A DNA stretch of 64,000 nucleotides from Endomychus coccineus. Lineage: Eukaryota; Arthropoda; Insecta; Coleoptera; Endomychidae. Made by a program: the position numbers and the translations under genes. The notes beneath the pieces are model-generated. The model searched no databases, was not told the origin of the DNA, and was given only the letters and a program-made list of their open reading frames with translations. The DNA lies in NCBI GenBank assembly GCA_958510875.1, contig OY294067.1:146849743-146913742 (forward strand), written 5' to 3'. Numbering within the stretch: the first letter of the stretch is position 1; every line of letters starts with the position of its first letter. This document shows positions 13,001 to 22,631 of this stretch, piece by piece.

Positions 13001-13513
13001 CATCGCCATAATGCGGCCCTACGGGTGCTGTATTACCATCTAAGGCACTCGTACGGAATAGACCAAGAGCCGGTGCTGCCTTACATGCCAGGAGATATTG
13101 AGTCCGTTGTCGGAAACGAAAAATGCCAGATCTTCTGGAATTATCCGTTTCCGACCGTCAGGTCCATACAAGCAAATAGGCCTGACGTTGTCCTCCTCGA
13201 TAAACTAATCAAGACTATGTATGTCATCGAATTCTCCGCTCCGGCAGAGAAGAACATAGTCTTGAAAGAGGAGGAAAAATGGACAAAATATCAAGATCTC
13301 CTGTTCGAGCTCCGCACGCTATACCCAGGCCACAAGGTCGTATTAGTGGTTCTGATCATCGGTGTTTTGGGCGGAATTCGGTCTTCGCTGCGTTCAAACT
13401 TGAAGATCATTCCGGCCTGTAGGAACTCGGCGCAGATCTTGATAGACCGGATGCAAAAGGCAGTCATTCTGGGTTCAATTAGAATACTTAGGGCACACGA
13501 TTTAGGAACCTGA
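10022..13513 (+). CDS. R4/Dong-type retrotransposon protein (Myb-like domain, RT, CCHC, REL endonuclease)
   Basis: This 1163-residue reading frame has no internal stop. Residues about 60-115 (EWTNELRDDLLDCFE... with spaced Trp/Leu) look like the N-terminal Myb-type DNA-binding region of R2/R4 elements. RT motifs follow: LPKSGDLSDPKNYRPIT, SMAWIDYRKAFDS (motif A Asp), GVFQGDSLSPLLFNI (motif B) and FYVDDLKLYA (YVDD at residues 634-637). Near residue 967 is a CCHC motif (CRACRKVPETLFHLLSAC). It is followed by the restriction-like endonuclease signature RPDVVLLD (Asp about 1055) with a downstream VIEFSAP. The protein would nick the target and prime reverse transcription of its own RNA there. I chose the ATG at 10022 because it is the first in frame after the 5' UTR. 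All key residues I can recognise are present, so the copy could be active. Confidence 0.9.
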   Translation: MPSRCWANNPAEGTSFVTGSRRLASHISSSSDEEQGQVGGAQEDGPDVDDHRNVHGRSEWTNELRDDLLDCFERSEPARRGYMLRLHALWCIMHPLCRDFSAQTLRNQVFYLRRTGYIRTNLRQAAAPEPDLAAPAPPVVRRNRSGRASLLQNTEVDLRTRRTRINIRVSVRPHELVELDTLINDELPEFADLWEINETVYGAAKRLVPEVRSERPHDQIKKTERRLHKVEAKIQSARQQASRIQCVMDFISSGRAFTPKIRRIAAQLRRHHHTLKRTVLQTIKQHCADRIRVLGVVRRNLARRVRRIRENSLFRDSPSRLFESPPPTIVAPPTVEEVEQFWKGVYESPRPIHLDTPALAHFQMFCAERQVPQTEVCEAVSEDEVRQALVGTKNYAAPGPDGINIWWWKKFPSTHRRLARVFDSWVKEERHIPSWAVEGYTVLLPKSGDLSDPKNYRPITCLNTCYKLFTRILYARLLKSIGPVVNNISEQRGAKKGMEGCRENLVIDRSITQDSILYKRNLSMAWIDYRKAFDSTSHELLLYLLQCLAVPTPLVRCIEHLLPLWKTRFAITSGTRRVLTELVTFKRGVFQGDSLSPLLFNISLLPLSIALRRTHGYYSGPPNDRRHQITHLFYVDDLKLYASGEKNLHQSLNVVQEYTRAVGMELGLDKCAVFHLRRGRSPEVYENMQLADGSIFKHLDAGEAYRYLGIEQRPNYDASQVKVALRGKYRNLVRKIWSSELSSGNKVSATNMLAVPVLLHSFGVVKWTVDELHRLDKDTRKMMHIHHSLHPRSSVSRIYLPRHRGGRGLLSLEGLHRSVVLSIACKVLRSSDPLLCLVKSHELAGVGAFIVKAAQKAAEELGLEFQISREGRLEGNLELLPSRLKAQINAAEQDLTLRRHVDKPIHGVFYRNIETLGLSFRLTFGYLRSAGLTSETEGFTAACQDGVINTLVYRRNVMGVQVPDVSCRACRKVPETLFHLLSACPAKAASAYTHRHNAALRVLYYHLRHSYGIDQEPVLPYMPGDIESVVGNEKCQIFWNYPFPTVRSIQANRPDVVLLDKLIKTMYVIEFSAPAEKNIVLKEEEKWTKYQDLLFELRTLYPGHKVVLVVLIIGVLGGIRSSLRSNLKIIPACRNSAQILIDRMQKAVILGSIRILRAHDLGT

Positions 13514-13640
13514 AGCTACTTACCGACCGGTGGGGAGGAGTAGCTTCGGTTAACCGCCTTTTAGGTTTTTCTGGCGCGACTGCTGCGATGTCGTCGGAGC
13601 TCGCAGCAGCCCCGACCAGGTTTGAATGTAAAAAAAAAAA
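13514..13640 (+). other. 3' UTR and poly(A) tail of the R4-like element
   Basis: This GC-rich tail contains a stem-loop candidate right after the stop codon (AGCTACT paired with AGTAGCT at 13540-13546) and a second pairing, CTGCTGCGA with TCGCAGCAG, near 13580-13608. It ends in ten A residues. Such structures commonly serve as the RT recognition site in this clade (inference). Confidence 0.65.
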
Positions 13641-13642
13641 TA

Positions 13643-14911
13643 TGCGAGGAATCTTGCGTAATGGCTAACTCGGTAATTTTTCAACCGATTTGGCTAAAAT
13701 TTGGACTGAAGATAGGTGTTATGGTTTCAAAACTACTTTTCGAATTTCTAGTGAAAGTATCGAATAGTTCAACAGAAATTCAACTTTAAGTCAATTTTTT
13801 AGTTATTTTTCAAATTAAGATATCTCATGTCATTTACATCCGATCTGGATCTGCTTTGCAAGAAAATGTAGGTATTCGCATATAGTTTTATGTCATGGAA
13901 CTCATTTTTTATTTATTAATTTTTCAGGCCTATATTGGCCATTTTATTTTCGGTATTAATATCCCCAAAACTTGTGTCAGATCAATTAATTTGAAACTTC
14001 TAAAAGTGCGAAATTTCGCAATTTTATACGAATATTGTGAAGCTCAGAAGTTGAAAGCGCTTTAGGCTCCGGGATTTCGAAATTAGAAGGTTCAAATTGT
14101 ATAAAAACACAATTGCATGAACGCTAGACGTCCTATGTAATTAGCTACGAACGTAATTATTTCGACGTTTCCCTCGAGAAGCTCGCTACGCGTCAGTTAG
14201 AGTTTATACATTTTACCTCGGTCTTGTTATGTTGAGACCGTTTCGTGCCCCGTGCGGGCGGCGCCAGTTGTGATGAAGTATTTTCGGTTGTGAGCCGTTA
14301 GCTTTCACCCGCTTCGGGTATATTCTAGTAGCTAGAAAATTCCCTTTCGTACGTCGCACGTTAGACGCGCGTAGCTGAGTCCTGAGAGTACCTGTTTCTG
14401 TTTTAATTAAAGTTTTCTATTTAATGGACATTTATCGAAAAAAGAAGGGCCGTCGGGCACGGTCCGATACCTAATCTAACTACATGGAGCGAAAACGGCA
14501 CGCGAAAATTCGTCGTAAAGCCGTATTAGGTACCACCAGTTTGCACTTCTCTAATCCGCCAGCTACGCTCTCCTCACGTGAACGTTATTTGATTTATCTC
14601 AAATCAACCAAAATGGCCAATATAGGCCGGGAAAAAAATAATCGAAGAATGAGTTCAATGACATGAAACTATATGTGAATACCCACATTTTCCTGCAAAG
14701 CAGATCAAGTTCGGATGTAAATGACATGAGATATCTTAATTTGAAAAATAACTAAAAAATTGACTTAAAATTGAATTTCTGGAAAACAATTTAATATTTT
14801 CACTAGAAATTTGAGGAATAGTTTTGAAACCATAACGCCTATCTTCAGTTCAAATTTCAGCCAAATCGGTTGAAAAATGACCGAGTTAGCCGTTACGCAA
14901 GATTCCTTGCA
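13643..14911. mobile_element. foldback/MITE element with about 305 bp inverted repeats
   Basis: The left arm (13643-13950) and right arm (about 14605-14911) are inverted repeats beginning TGCRAGGAATCTTGCGTAAY. The roughly 650 bp centre (13951-14604) is more GC-rich, with no recognisable coding sequence. The 60-codon ORF at 14484-14666 crosses into an arm and is not convincing. The element sits between the R4-like poly(A) and the inner (TA) edge of the outer inverted repeat. No transposase is visible, so it would be non-autonomous. Confidence 0.78.
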
Positions 14912-14934
14912 TATATGAGTATATATATTTCTAT

Positions 14935-15235
14935 TACGGGGAGGGGGGAGGTCGGATCAATATGAAATTTGGACTGGAAATTTCTTGGACATTGACAATG
15001 AAAGGGTTCTACTTTGGTTTCTAAATTTTCAATACAACCGGAGATATTAATTTTTTTTTGCTAAGCTACCCTTAAAAATGTCAAAAAACCCCTTTTTGGC
15101 CAAAAAAAAAGGGGTTGCACCCACTTTGGGAAATAGAAATTTCAGGGGGTTGTTATTGGTATCACAACAAACATTTTCCACCGGGTCGCTAAGCATCGTA
15201 AGATTTTCGCTAACCATTTGCCAGATTTACTCCAC
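14935..15235 (-). repeat. right terminal inverted repeat of the TA-flanked element
   Basis: This is the inverted partner of 3988-4297, ending CCAGATTTACTCCAC and followed by TA. Confidence 0.85.
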
Positions 15236-15237
15236 TA

Positions 15238-15924
15238 AAAATGATGTTCAAAACAGCTGTGTATGAGAAGTTCATGCTTTTGCATTGTGGTATTTCTATA
15301 CTAATGTGTTATATCCATATATCAGAATTAGGTACGGAAATGGCTCAAAAAATATTGATTACTTTTATTAAACACTGTGAAAAATTATAATGACCACAGT
15401 TCATCATATGCAATGTACACTCAGTTGTACACTTGACAGAGGATGCTAACAATTATGATAAGTTCGACAATTTTTCTCATTTCCATTTGAAAACTTTTTA
15501 GGGCAATTAAAGCAACTTGTAAAATCTCCAACCAGTCCCTTCAGCAGATATGCCGTCGGTTGAAAGAAATTGGAAATTTAGAGAAGGAATTTCCAGTGCA
15601 AATATTTCTTGTTACATGGAGCATAAAACGGGCCCTTTGGGAAACGACTACTTACACTACAAACAGTTCAAAAAGTTATTTTTCAACCATTTCACCATAT
15701 GTATAGCTTCTCATTCCAAAGCTGACTCCTACTGCTATTTGGGCACTACTCCGGTTCTGAATCATAATATTATAAAGTTCAATGACAAAATTTGCCTCTT
15801 GGGCAAACAGTTCAATTCATATAAGCCATTGTATGATTACCCTTTCAACTCTGAGGATTTGAAAATATGTTTGATTTCTGAACTTTCAATGGATATAGAA
15901 TATAAACATTTGGAGTTTAAGTGA
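15238..15924 (+). pseudogene. tnp2-like transposase, C-terminal part, resumed after the insertion
   Basis: Directly after the TA at 15236-15237 the transposase reading picks up where it broke at 3985, shown by NDV...HAFALWYF and SVVHLTEDANNYDKFDNFSHFHLKTF. The HLTEDA stretch corresponds to HLVEDV in copy 2 and probably carries the catalytic Glu. ORF 15550-15924 then gives the C-terminal region (FNDKICLLGKQFNSYKPLYD...) up to a stop at 15922-15924. Several frame changes before 15550 show the copy is dead. It is best read together with 2862-3985. Confidence 0.72.
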
Positions 15925-16121
15925 CATTGTTTGTAAGTGTTTGGTCATACCGATGAAAGGCACTTCTGCATTGACGACCTTCCCTATTATTCATACACTC
16001 ATCTAAGTTTTATTTTTAATAACACTAGTTTTAATTTCATTATTAAAAGAAAATGTTATTCATATATATATATATATATATATATTTCAGTTTCACTTAT
16101 CCTTGCATTTTTGAGAATTTT

Positions 16122-16187
<66 letters not shown>

Positions 16188-16524
16188 ATAAACATATTTT
16201 AATATGGAATCTTCAGTTTTATTTGTTTTCTCAAGTTCAAAGCTTGTAAAAAGAAGTGTTATGTATGATGTTTTGAGAACAGGTACTACAGCTTGGCGAA
16301 TTTCGAATGAGCCATCTCTTTTAAATACACTGGAGAAATATCAATTAATGTTTGAATACATACGCCTATTAATGTAAGATTATATAGCTGTAGCTGTAGC
16401 GTTTTTCGACATTACTAAATATTGATACTTTTCCGAATCATATTTGAAGGTCACAGCTAAGTTAACATTTTTCAAGATTTACCTAGTTCATAAAACATCA
16501 TACACAACATGTCTTCAATCCAAT
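15925..16524. other. 3' flank inside the CACTA-like element, with two (TA)n tracts
   Basis: I see no gene. TA-rich microsatellites lie at about 16058-16085 and 16127-16183, and they generate IYIYIY pseudo-ORFs. The rest is AT-rich and featureless. Confidence 0.7.
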
Positions 16525-16755
16525 TTAAGGATGTCCATTATCGTCATTTGGAGGACGTCAACTAACGTCGTTTGGAAGACGTCCAATAACGTCATTTGGA
16601 AGACGTTCGAAATTTTCGTTTGGGAGACGTTCAAGAACGTCATTTCTATGACGTCGATGGGCTGTGACATAATCACGTTATATTTGGGTTAATTTCACGT
16701 GATGCGTTTGGTCATAATCACGTAACGCATTACGAAAAAACCACGTCAATATAAC
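16525..16755. repeat. right subterminal ACGT repeat array of CACTA-like copy 1
   Basis: Roughly fourteen ACGT cores occur here, many as GACGTC, AACGTC or GACGTTC (near 16553, 16565, 16578, 16590, 16603, 16627, 16650 and on to 16756). Some are spaced by TTTGGA-type linkers at 11-13 bp intervals. They mirror the left end. Confidence 0.72.
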
Positions 16756-16756
16756 G

Positions 16757-18284
16757 TGACCATGTTACCTGAGGAACCAGAACATGCAGCACTTAGTGCT
16801 GTGAGCTTTGTTGAAGATATCCCACAATCCTTTGATGACATCGCAGGAAGAATTGACAGCGAAGTGTGGACTGTAGTAGATAAACCGTCTGATGCCATGT
16901 TGATTGACAGTAAGTGGGTGTTTCGGATGAAACAAACTTTGCAAGGTACAATATGTGAGGCACGACTAGTCGCAAAAGAGTTCATGCAAAGAAAAGGACT
17001 TGATTTTAATGACACATATGCTCCTGTATCAAGACTTACCACGTTTAGAACCCTACTAGCCATTATAAATCATAGGAATTTTCTTGCATGGCAAATGGAT
17101 GTAAAATTTGCCTTTTTACATGGCGAAATTGGTGAAGACATCTACATGCAAACATCTGAAGGTGTGAGGTTAAAAGAAGATAAAGTATTGAAATTGAAGA
17201 AAGCCCTATATTGTCTCAAACAGTCGCCATATCGTTGGAACAACAAGTTCAATGATTTTGCTGAGGACAATGATTTCAAGAGGTCGGAGCATGATAACTG
17301 TCTCTATGTGAAAGCTGGAGAAAATAGTGTGATCCTGTATTTGTTGCTGTATGTTGATGACATTATTCTAGCAAGTAACAGTATGCACCTAATCAACAAG
17401 GTGAGATGTATGCTGACTGAAACTTTGAAAATGCAAGATCTTGGTGCATTGCAGTGTTTTCTTGGCATTGAAGTTGAAATTACCTGTGAGGGAGTTACCC
17501 TTAGTCAGGAAAAGTACGTAAAGTGCATGCTGAAGCGTTTCGAAATAGATGATTCCAAACCAGTAAGAACTCCTATGGATAAAGGATTTGTGCTCGAAGA
17601 GTCAACAGCTTGCTCAAAACCTATCCGTGAAGTAATTGGATGTCTAATGTATGTTATGTTGGCAACAAGGTCTGATTTAAGTGCGTCGGTAAATATATTG
17701 AGTCGATACCAAAGTCAACCTTCTGAGAATTTGTGGATAGCCATCAAGCAAGTGCTGAGGTACATCAAAGGCACTTTGAACTACAAGTTGTTGTTACCAA
17801 AATGTAACTGTAATCCCTAATTGGTTATGCTGATTCCGACTGGGCAGGTGATGTGGTAGATAGGGAGTCAACATCCGGGTATCTACTTCAAGTATATGGA
17901 GGTACTGTTGTGTGGTCAACCAAGAAACAAGCTACTGTATCTGTATCTTCTAATGAAGCAGAATATATCGCACTCGTAGAAGCTGCTCGAGAAGAAATAT
18001 GGTTAATGAACTTACTAAAAGATTTTGATGTTGAGTTGAATGATTTTTGTATATTTGAGGATAATAAATCGTGTATAGCGCTAACAAAACATGCGGAACA
18101 TAAAAGACTGAAACATGTTGATATAAAGTTCAATTTCATACGCGATCTGGTATATAATAACATTGTTATTGTTGAATATGTGGTGGACACTAAAAATCAA
18201 ATTGAGGATGTATTAACTGAACCTTTAGATTTCGTATCCTTTTCCAACTGTATTAAAGGTATTGGCATTGTTCGCCCTGTATAA
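16757..18284 (+). pseudogene. copia reverse transcriptase and RNase H, frameshifted
   Basis: ORF 16757-17820 covers RT: WVFRMKQTLQG, ARLVAKEFMQRKGLDF, APVSRLTTFRTLLA, MDVKFAFLHGEI (motif A), YCLKQSPYRWNNKF and LLLYVDDIILAS (YVDD). The expected segment between DSE and VWTVVDKP is shortened, so a small deletion lies near 16862. A frameshift near 17820 separates the RNase H part, which resumes as GYADSDWAGD and continues in ORF 17853-18284 (STSGYLLQVYGGTVVWSTKK, SSNEAEYIAL, HKRLKHVDIKFNFIRD). It is the second half of the gene begun at 2-1074. Confidence 0.92.
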
Positions 18285-18345
18285 TGTTTTGATTGTTAAA
18301 CAAAGTCACTTATGTTGAGATACGAGAATTTAAATAATCACGCTG

Positions 18346-18538
18346 GAGTTGAGAGGGAGTGTTGAGTATGCAACTTTCTTTGGTTATGATCTGTCTTAAC
18401 ATAAGTTAATATAGCTCCGTGTGTTACTTAAGTATAACTTCGCAATAGAAGCGTACACGTCCTACAAAATCTTTTGTATCTTTCTCAACTTTAATATATT
18501 ATTCAATCCATTGTGCCGATCTTTCTAATAACTCAACA
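18346..18538 (+). repeat. copia polypurine tract and 3' LTR
   Basis: A purine-rich tract (GTTGAGAGGGAG) precedes a 179 bp terminal repeat, 18360-18538. The repeat begins TGTTGAGT and ends CTCAACA, giving the TG...CA ends with short inverted repeats expected of an LTR. The 5' copy is outside the window, so boundaries rest on these termini and on the position right after the pol stop. Confidence 0.82.
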
Positions 18539-18611
18539 GTTCCTGTTACGTCGGGATGTGATCTACGCCACTGCATATCGTTCAACTTTCGGCGCTGGTG
18601 AATTAAGTTTA

Positions 18612-18930
18612 TAATTATAATTGCCCTGCTTCAATGGGAAAATCAATGAATGGCCCGGATTCATTGCACTCTTCGATGCCCTAGTGCATCAGAACAAGTC
18701 TCTGACGCCAGTTCAGAAGCTTCACCTCCTAACGTCTGCTCTTTCCGGTGGAGCAACCTCTGTCATCTCTGGCTTCGAGATGAACTCGGCCAGTTACCCT
18801 CTGGCCTATCGAACCCTTCAATCCCGTTACCAAAACCCTCGTCGGCTGGCAGATCTTTATGTCAATCCTATTTTGGAAGCTCGGCCAACATTTGTGTCCT
18901 CTTTGCTACAATTGAAGCAATTCGTCACCT
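18612..18930 (+). pseudogene. BEL/Pao gag fragment (sense orientation)
   Basis: The frame LPCFNGKINEWPGFIALFDAL...YPLAYRTLQSRYQNPRRL...LQLKQFVT matches the gag region typical of BEL/Pao elements (DUF1759-like). It also nearly matches the inverted copy at 27150-26995 plus 25726-25590. It starts abruptly after AT-rich sequence (TTATAATTATAA) and ends at codon ...QFVT, where the spectrin-derived block begins. The stretch 18539-18611 could be BEL leader sequence, but I cannot prove that. Confidence 0.8.
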
Positions 18931-19371
18931 GAGAACTAGAACAGCTGCACAAGTCGCGCGAGGAACTGGAACAGGCCTGGATGAAGCGCAGACTGCAACT
19001 CGATCAAAATCTCGACTTGAACTTGTTCTACAGAGATTGCGAACAAGCCGAGAATTGGATGTCGGATCGTGAAATGTTCCTGGCCTCGGACGTTGTCGAT
19101 TACAATGGCGACAACGTTGAGGCTTTCATTAAGAAACACGAAGATCTCGACAAGGCCATTAACGCTCATGAAGAAAAAATTGGCGCTCTACAAAGTTTGG
19201 GAGATTAGCTTATTGGTAACGAATACTAAGACTCGCAACCGATCGACGACAATCGCAAACAAGTTCGCGACAGGTGGCGCCACCTCAAGGGAGCCCTAAT
19301 CGAGAAACGTTCGAAATTGGGAGAAATTTAAACTCTTCAACAATTTTTGTGGATAACAGACTTCCGCGGAC

Positions 19372-19515
19372 AGCTAATCTTGAAAAATCTTGTCTTCCGG
19401 ATGGATTCCGCGTCAAAATAGCTCGACTTGATGCCGACGTTTCGCCAACCATTACAGGTGGCATCTTCAGGGCAGGCTTGAGGCTTGAACTGAAACTGGT
19501 TCTACTGGTTTCTGT
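19372..19515 (-). repeat. PLE terminal repeat (pLTR), inverted copy
   Basis: The reverse complement contains CTGAAGATGCCACCTGT, a GGTTGGC arm, then GAAACGTCGG, identical in layout to the copies at 19980-20110 and 22510-22631. Confidence 0.82.
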
Positions 19516-19599
19516 AGCCGTATTTATTGCAGGAAAAATCCTTCACGCTACATAGTTCACTGCCTTTATTCCGGTGGTTAACTTCGTTCCGCCACCTGA

Positions 19600-19950
19600 C
19601 CCTGCCGTTGTGCGATCATGTGCGGAGTGGAATTTTCGAGGATGGGTTTCCAAATGTTGGGAAGGTAATATCCTGAGTCACGGTTCATATTATACGGATG
19701 TTTTAGGATTTCTATAGCTTCAAGGATTTTTTGCTGATAGAAGTTTGGGGCTCGGACTAGGATTTTAATATCTTCAATAAGGATTTGATGATTTGTGTCA
19801 AACTTGTGTTCCGCAAGTGCAGATCTACTGGTGTCACGAAGCCTCGTACAGCGCTCATGTTCTTTCACACGAGTAGCTACTGTACGACCTGTTTCACCAA
19901 TGTAGACTTTACCGCAAGAACAGGGAATGCTATAGACACGTTCTAAGTGG
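19600..19950 (-). pseudogene. PLE GIY-YIG endonuclease fragment, inverted 5' copy
   Basis: The minus-strand frame has RVYSIPCSCGKVYIGETGRT (GIY-YIG core), then RVKEHERCTRL, AEHKFDTNHQI and a C-terminal stretch ending in PILENSTPH. It is better preserved than the sense-strand copy at 22100-22311, where the core Cys codon is a stop. Only the 3' part of the element is present in this orientation. The ORF extends to 20159 by reading through the terminal repeat in reverse. Confidence 0.85.
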
Positions 19951-19979
19951 AGAGGAGGGAGAGAAACCAGTAGAACCAG

Positions 19980-20110
19980 TTCCAGTTCAAGCCTCAAGCC
20001 TGCCCTGAAGATGCCACCTGTAATGGTTGGCGAAACGTCGGCATCAAGTCGAGCTATTGTGACGCGGAATTCATCCGGAAGACAAGATTTTTCAAGATAA
20101 GCTGTCCGCG
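19980..20110 (+). repeat. PLE terminal repeat (pLTR) with hammerhead-like boxes
   Basis: CTGAAGA at about 20010, a potential stem (TGCCACC...GGTTGGC) and GAAACGTCGG follow the arrangement of hammerhead ribozyme motifs described for PLEs. Catalytic competence is untested, and stem III is not obvious to me. Confidence 0.6.
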
Positions 20111-20163
20111 GAAGTCTATTATCCAAGAAATCCAGAACCCTGGTAAATCTTCGCACCAAACTG

Positions 20164-22311
20164 GTGAGTTTGCTTTGTTCTCTTATTTTTCTTGGTCGTT
20201 GTCGTGGTTATAATTTGATTCCCAATTTCCTTAAAATATCCCATCCCATAAATTCACATTCATCCAAAAACATATTTAAACCCGCTAGTTTAGCTTTGAT
20301 TCGGGAACGAATTAAGGATACTAGACGCGAGATCAATTTCATCAATATAACCCTCTTTGGCCTCCACCTTGAACTTTCAAATACCCTTCCAGCATCCGAT
20401 TGGTTGGTTCTCGACCGAATTACCTATGATCAAGCCGATCAAATTCGTACCCTCAATTCCAAACGTCATATTCAAAAATTCAATAAACTTCTTGCCTCCC
20501 AATGCCCTCAGCACCAACCTTCAAGACCAACCCCTCTTGTAAATACTGTGATTAATTTATCTTCACATACCCTTACTGAAGCTGAACAATCGGTTCTATC
20601 TAGAGGTCCTAATTTTGTTTTTTCCCCCAAAAATATTCCTACGACATCCATTATTTCTGCTGTAGAAGCATCCCTACATAAAGTTCCCCATCTCGCAGCA
20701 GATGAAATTCGTTTCGAAACTGCTAAAATTCTCCGTCATTCCAAGATTCCTAAATCAAATTGCCCTAAACCTTTAATTCAAGCTCTCAATTCACTCAAAT
20801 CAAATCCTGATTTGGCTATTTTGAGGGCTGATAAAGGAAACTTCACTGTTGTCATGAATCGTTCAGATTATGATAGTAAAATCCTGCAACATTTGCAAAC
20901 TAATTCCTATAAGCCTCTACCAAAAGATCCCACCTCCTCTATAGAACGTTCAATTTCACAAATTATTCGTCATTCTTCCCTTCCTGATTCAGATGAGAAA
21001 TTTCTTATCCCCCATTGTTCAAAATGTCCTCGTTTATATGGTTTGCCTAAAATTCATAAGCCCTCAGTTCCCCTGAGATCAAATGTCAGCACTATCGGAT
21101 CTCCCACTTATAAACTCTTTCGGTATCTGTCATATATTCTCAAACCCCTTGTAGGTGATTCCAATAGTTCTATCCTAAATTCCTTTCATTTCGTTGAAAA
21201 ACTTCGAACGTTGAAAGTTGACCCATGCGATTTGCTCGTCAGCTTCGACGTCGAATCACTGTTTACCAATGTTCCCATATTCCAGACACCCTTTCCATAA
21301 TTTCTCAATTGCTACCTGCCAAAAGCATTTCAACATACTTGCTACCGTTAATTGATTTTTGTCTTTTCTCCACATATTTCCTATATGATGGCGTGTTCTA
21401 CAAGCAGTCCTCGGGAGCTGCCATGGGTTCCCCACTTTCTCCGATCATAGCTAATATCTTCAAGGAAGCTTCTGAACAAGATGCCATTGACTCATCTGTT
21501 CTCAAGCCGAAATGTTGGTTTAGATAAGTCGACGATACTTTCGTTATTTGGCAACATGGTCGCGAAAAGTTTGTTCCCTCTCTCAATCATTTAAATTCAT
21601 TAAATCCCAATATCCTTTTCACCATGGAAGTCGAATCGCAAGGTTCACTCCCGTTCCTGGATGTATTGGTTAGTCGACAGACTGACGGTACTTTAGGACA
21701 TTCTGTGTATCGGAAACCCACCCATAACGATATATACCTCAATGGTCTTTCCCACCACCACCCTGCCCAAAAGCAATCTGTCATAAACTCCCTGGCAACT
21801 CATCTCAGCCTCAATCTTCGAAATCAGAATTAAAACATCTATCATCTGCCTTATTATCAAACAATTTCTCCCATTACAACATTCAAAAAGCCATAAAGAA
21901 ATACACTCCACCTAAAATTCCAAATCGACCTGAGCCAGAAACTCCCCCGCCTGCTTTATCCACGGCCTATCTTCCATATATTCAGAATATAACAGATTGA
22001 ATTTCCAAAATCCTCAAAAAACATAGTATTCCGACCCGTTTTTCCTCACTTCCAAAATTATCTCAGTTTTACAAACCTATCAAAGATCCCCTTCCTCCTC
22101 TCCTCTCCAGAAGGTGTTTATTACATTCCCTGTTCATGAGGTAAAGTCTACATTGGTGCAACAGTTCGTACAGTAGCTACTCGTGTGAAAGAACATGAGC
22201 GCTGTACAAGGCTTCGTGACACCAGTAGATCTACACTTGCGGAACACAAGTTTGACACAAATCATCAAATCCTTCTTGAAGATACTAAAATCCTAGTCCG
22301 AGTCCCAAACT
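20164..22311 (+). pseudogene. Penelope-like RT and endonuclease (sense), frameshifted
   Basis: ORF 20164-21300 holds the N-terminal region and early RT (LRADKGNFTVVMNRSDYD, RLYGLPKIHKPSVPLRSNV, LLVSFDVESLFTNVPI motif A). A frameshift near 21290 leads to YKQSSGAAMGSPLSPIIANI (motif B) in ORF 21225-21527. The catalytic motif region then reads VDDT, preceded by a stop in FR*VDDT near 21525. PFLDVLVSRQTDG and YRKPTHNDIYL follow (21624-21833). The endonuclease resembles the inverted copy, with CS*GKVYIGATVRTV near 22135-22165. The copy is not functional. Confidence 0.85.
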
Positions 22312-22509
22312 GAAACAACCGAATAATCTGAACCGTGACTCAGGATATTACCTTCCCAACATTTGGAAACCCATCCTCGAAAATTCCACTCGGCACATGA
22401 TCGCATAACGGCAGGGTCAGGTGCCGGAATGAAGTTAACCACCGGAATAAAGGCAGTGAACTATGTAGCGTGAAGGATTTTTCCTACAATAAATATGGCT
22501 ACAGAAACC

Positions 22510-22631
22510 AAAGATCCAGTTTCAGTTCAAGCCTCAAGCCTGCCCTGAAGATGCCACCTGTAATGGTTGGCGAAACGTCGGCATCAAGTCGAGCTATTGT
22601 GACGCGGAATCCATCCGGAAGACAAGATTTT
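22510..22631 (+). repeat. PLE terminal repeat (pLTR), 3' copy
   Basis: This is the same sequence as 19980-20110, ending at ...GACAAGATTTT immediately before the right-hand target duplication. Confidence 0.82.

Larger units (their letters stand above)
19346..22631 (+). mobile_element. Penelope-like element with a 12 bp target duplication, inserted in the spectrin pseudogene
   Basis: The flanks carry the same 12 bp, TCTTCAACAATT, at 19334-19345 and 22632-22643. Removing the element restores the spectrin reading LGE...TLQQF. The layout is a reverse-oriented terminal repeat, 3' tail and endonuclease fragment (about 19346-19945), then a sense terminal repeat (19980-20110), RT and endonuclease (20164-22311), 3' tail and a last terminal repeat (about 22510-22631). 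A 5' partial inverted copy like this is a recognised PLE arrangement. Confidence 0.9.
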
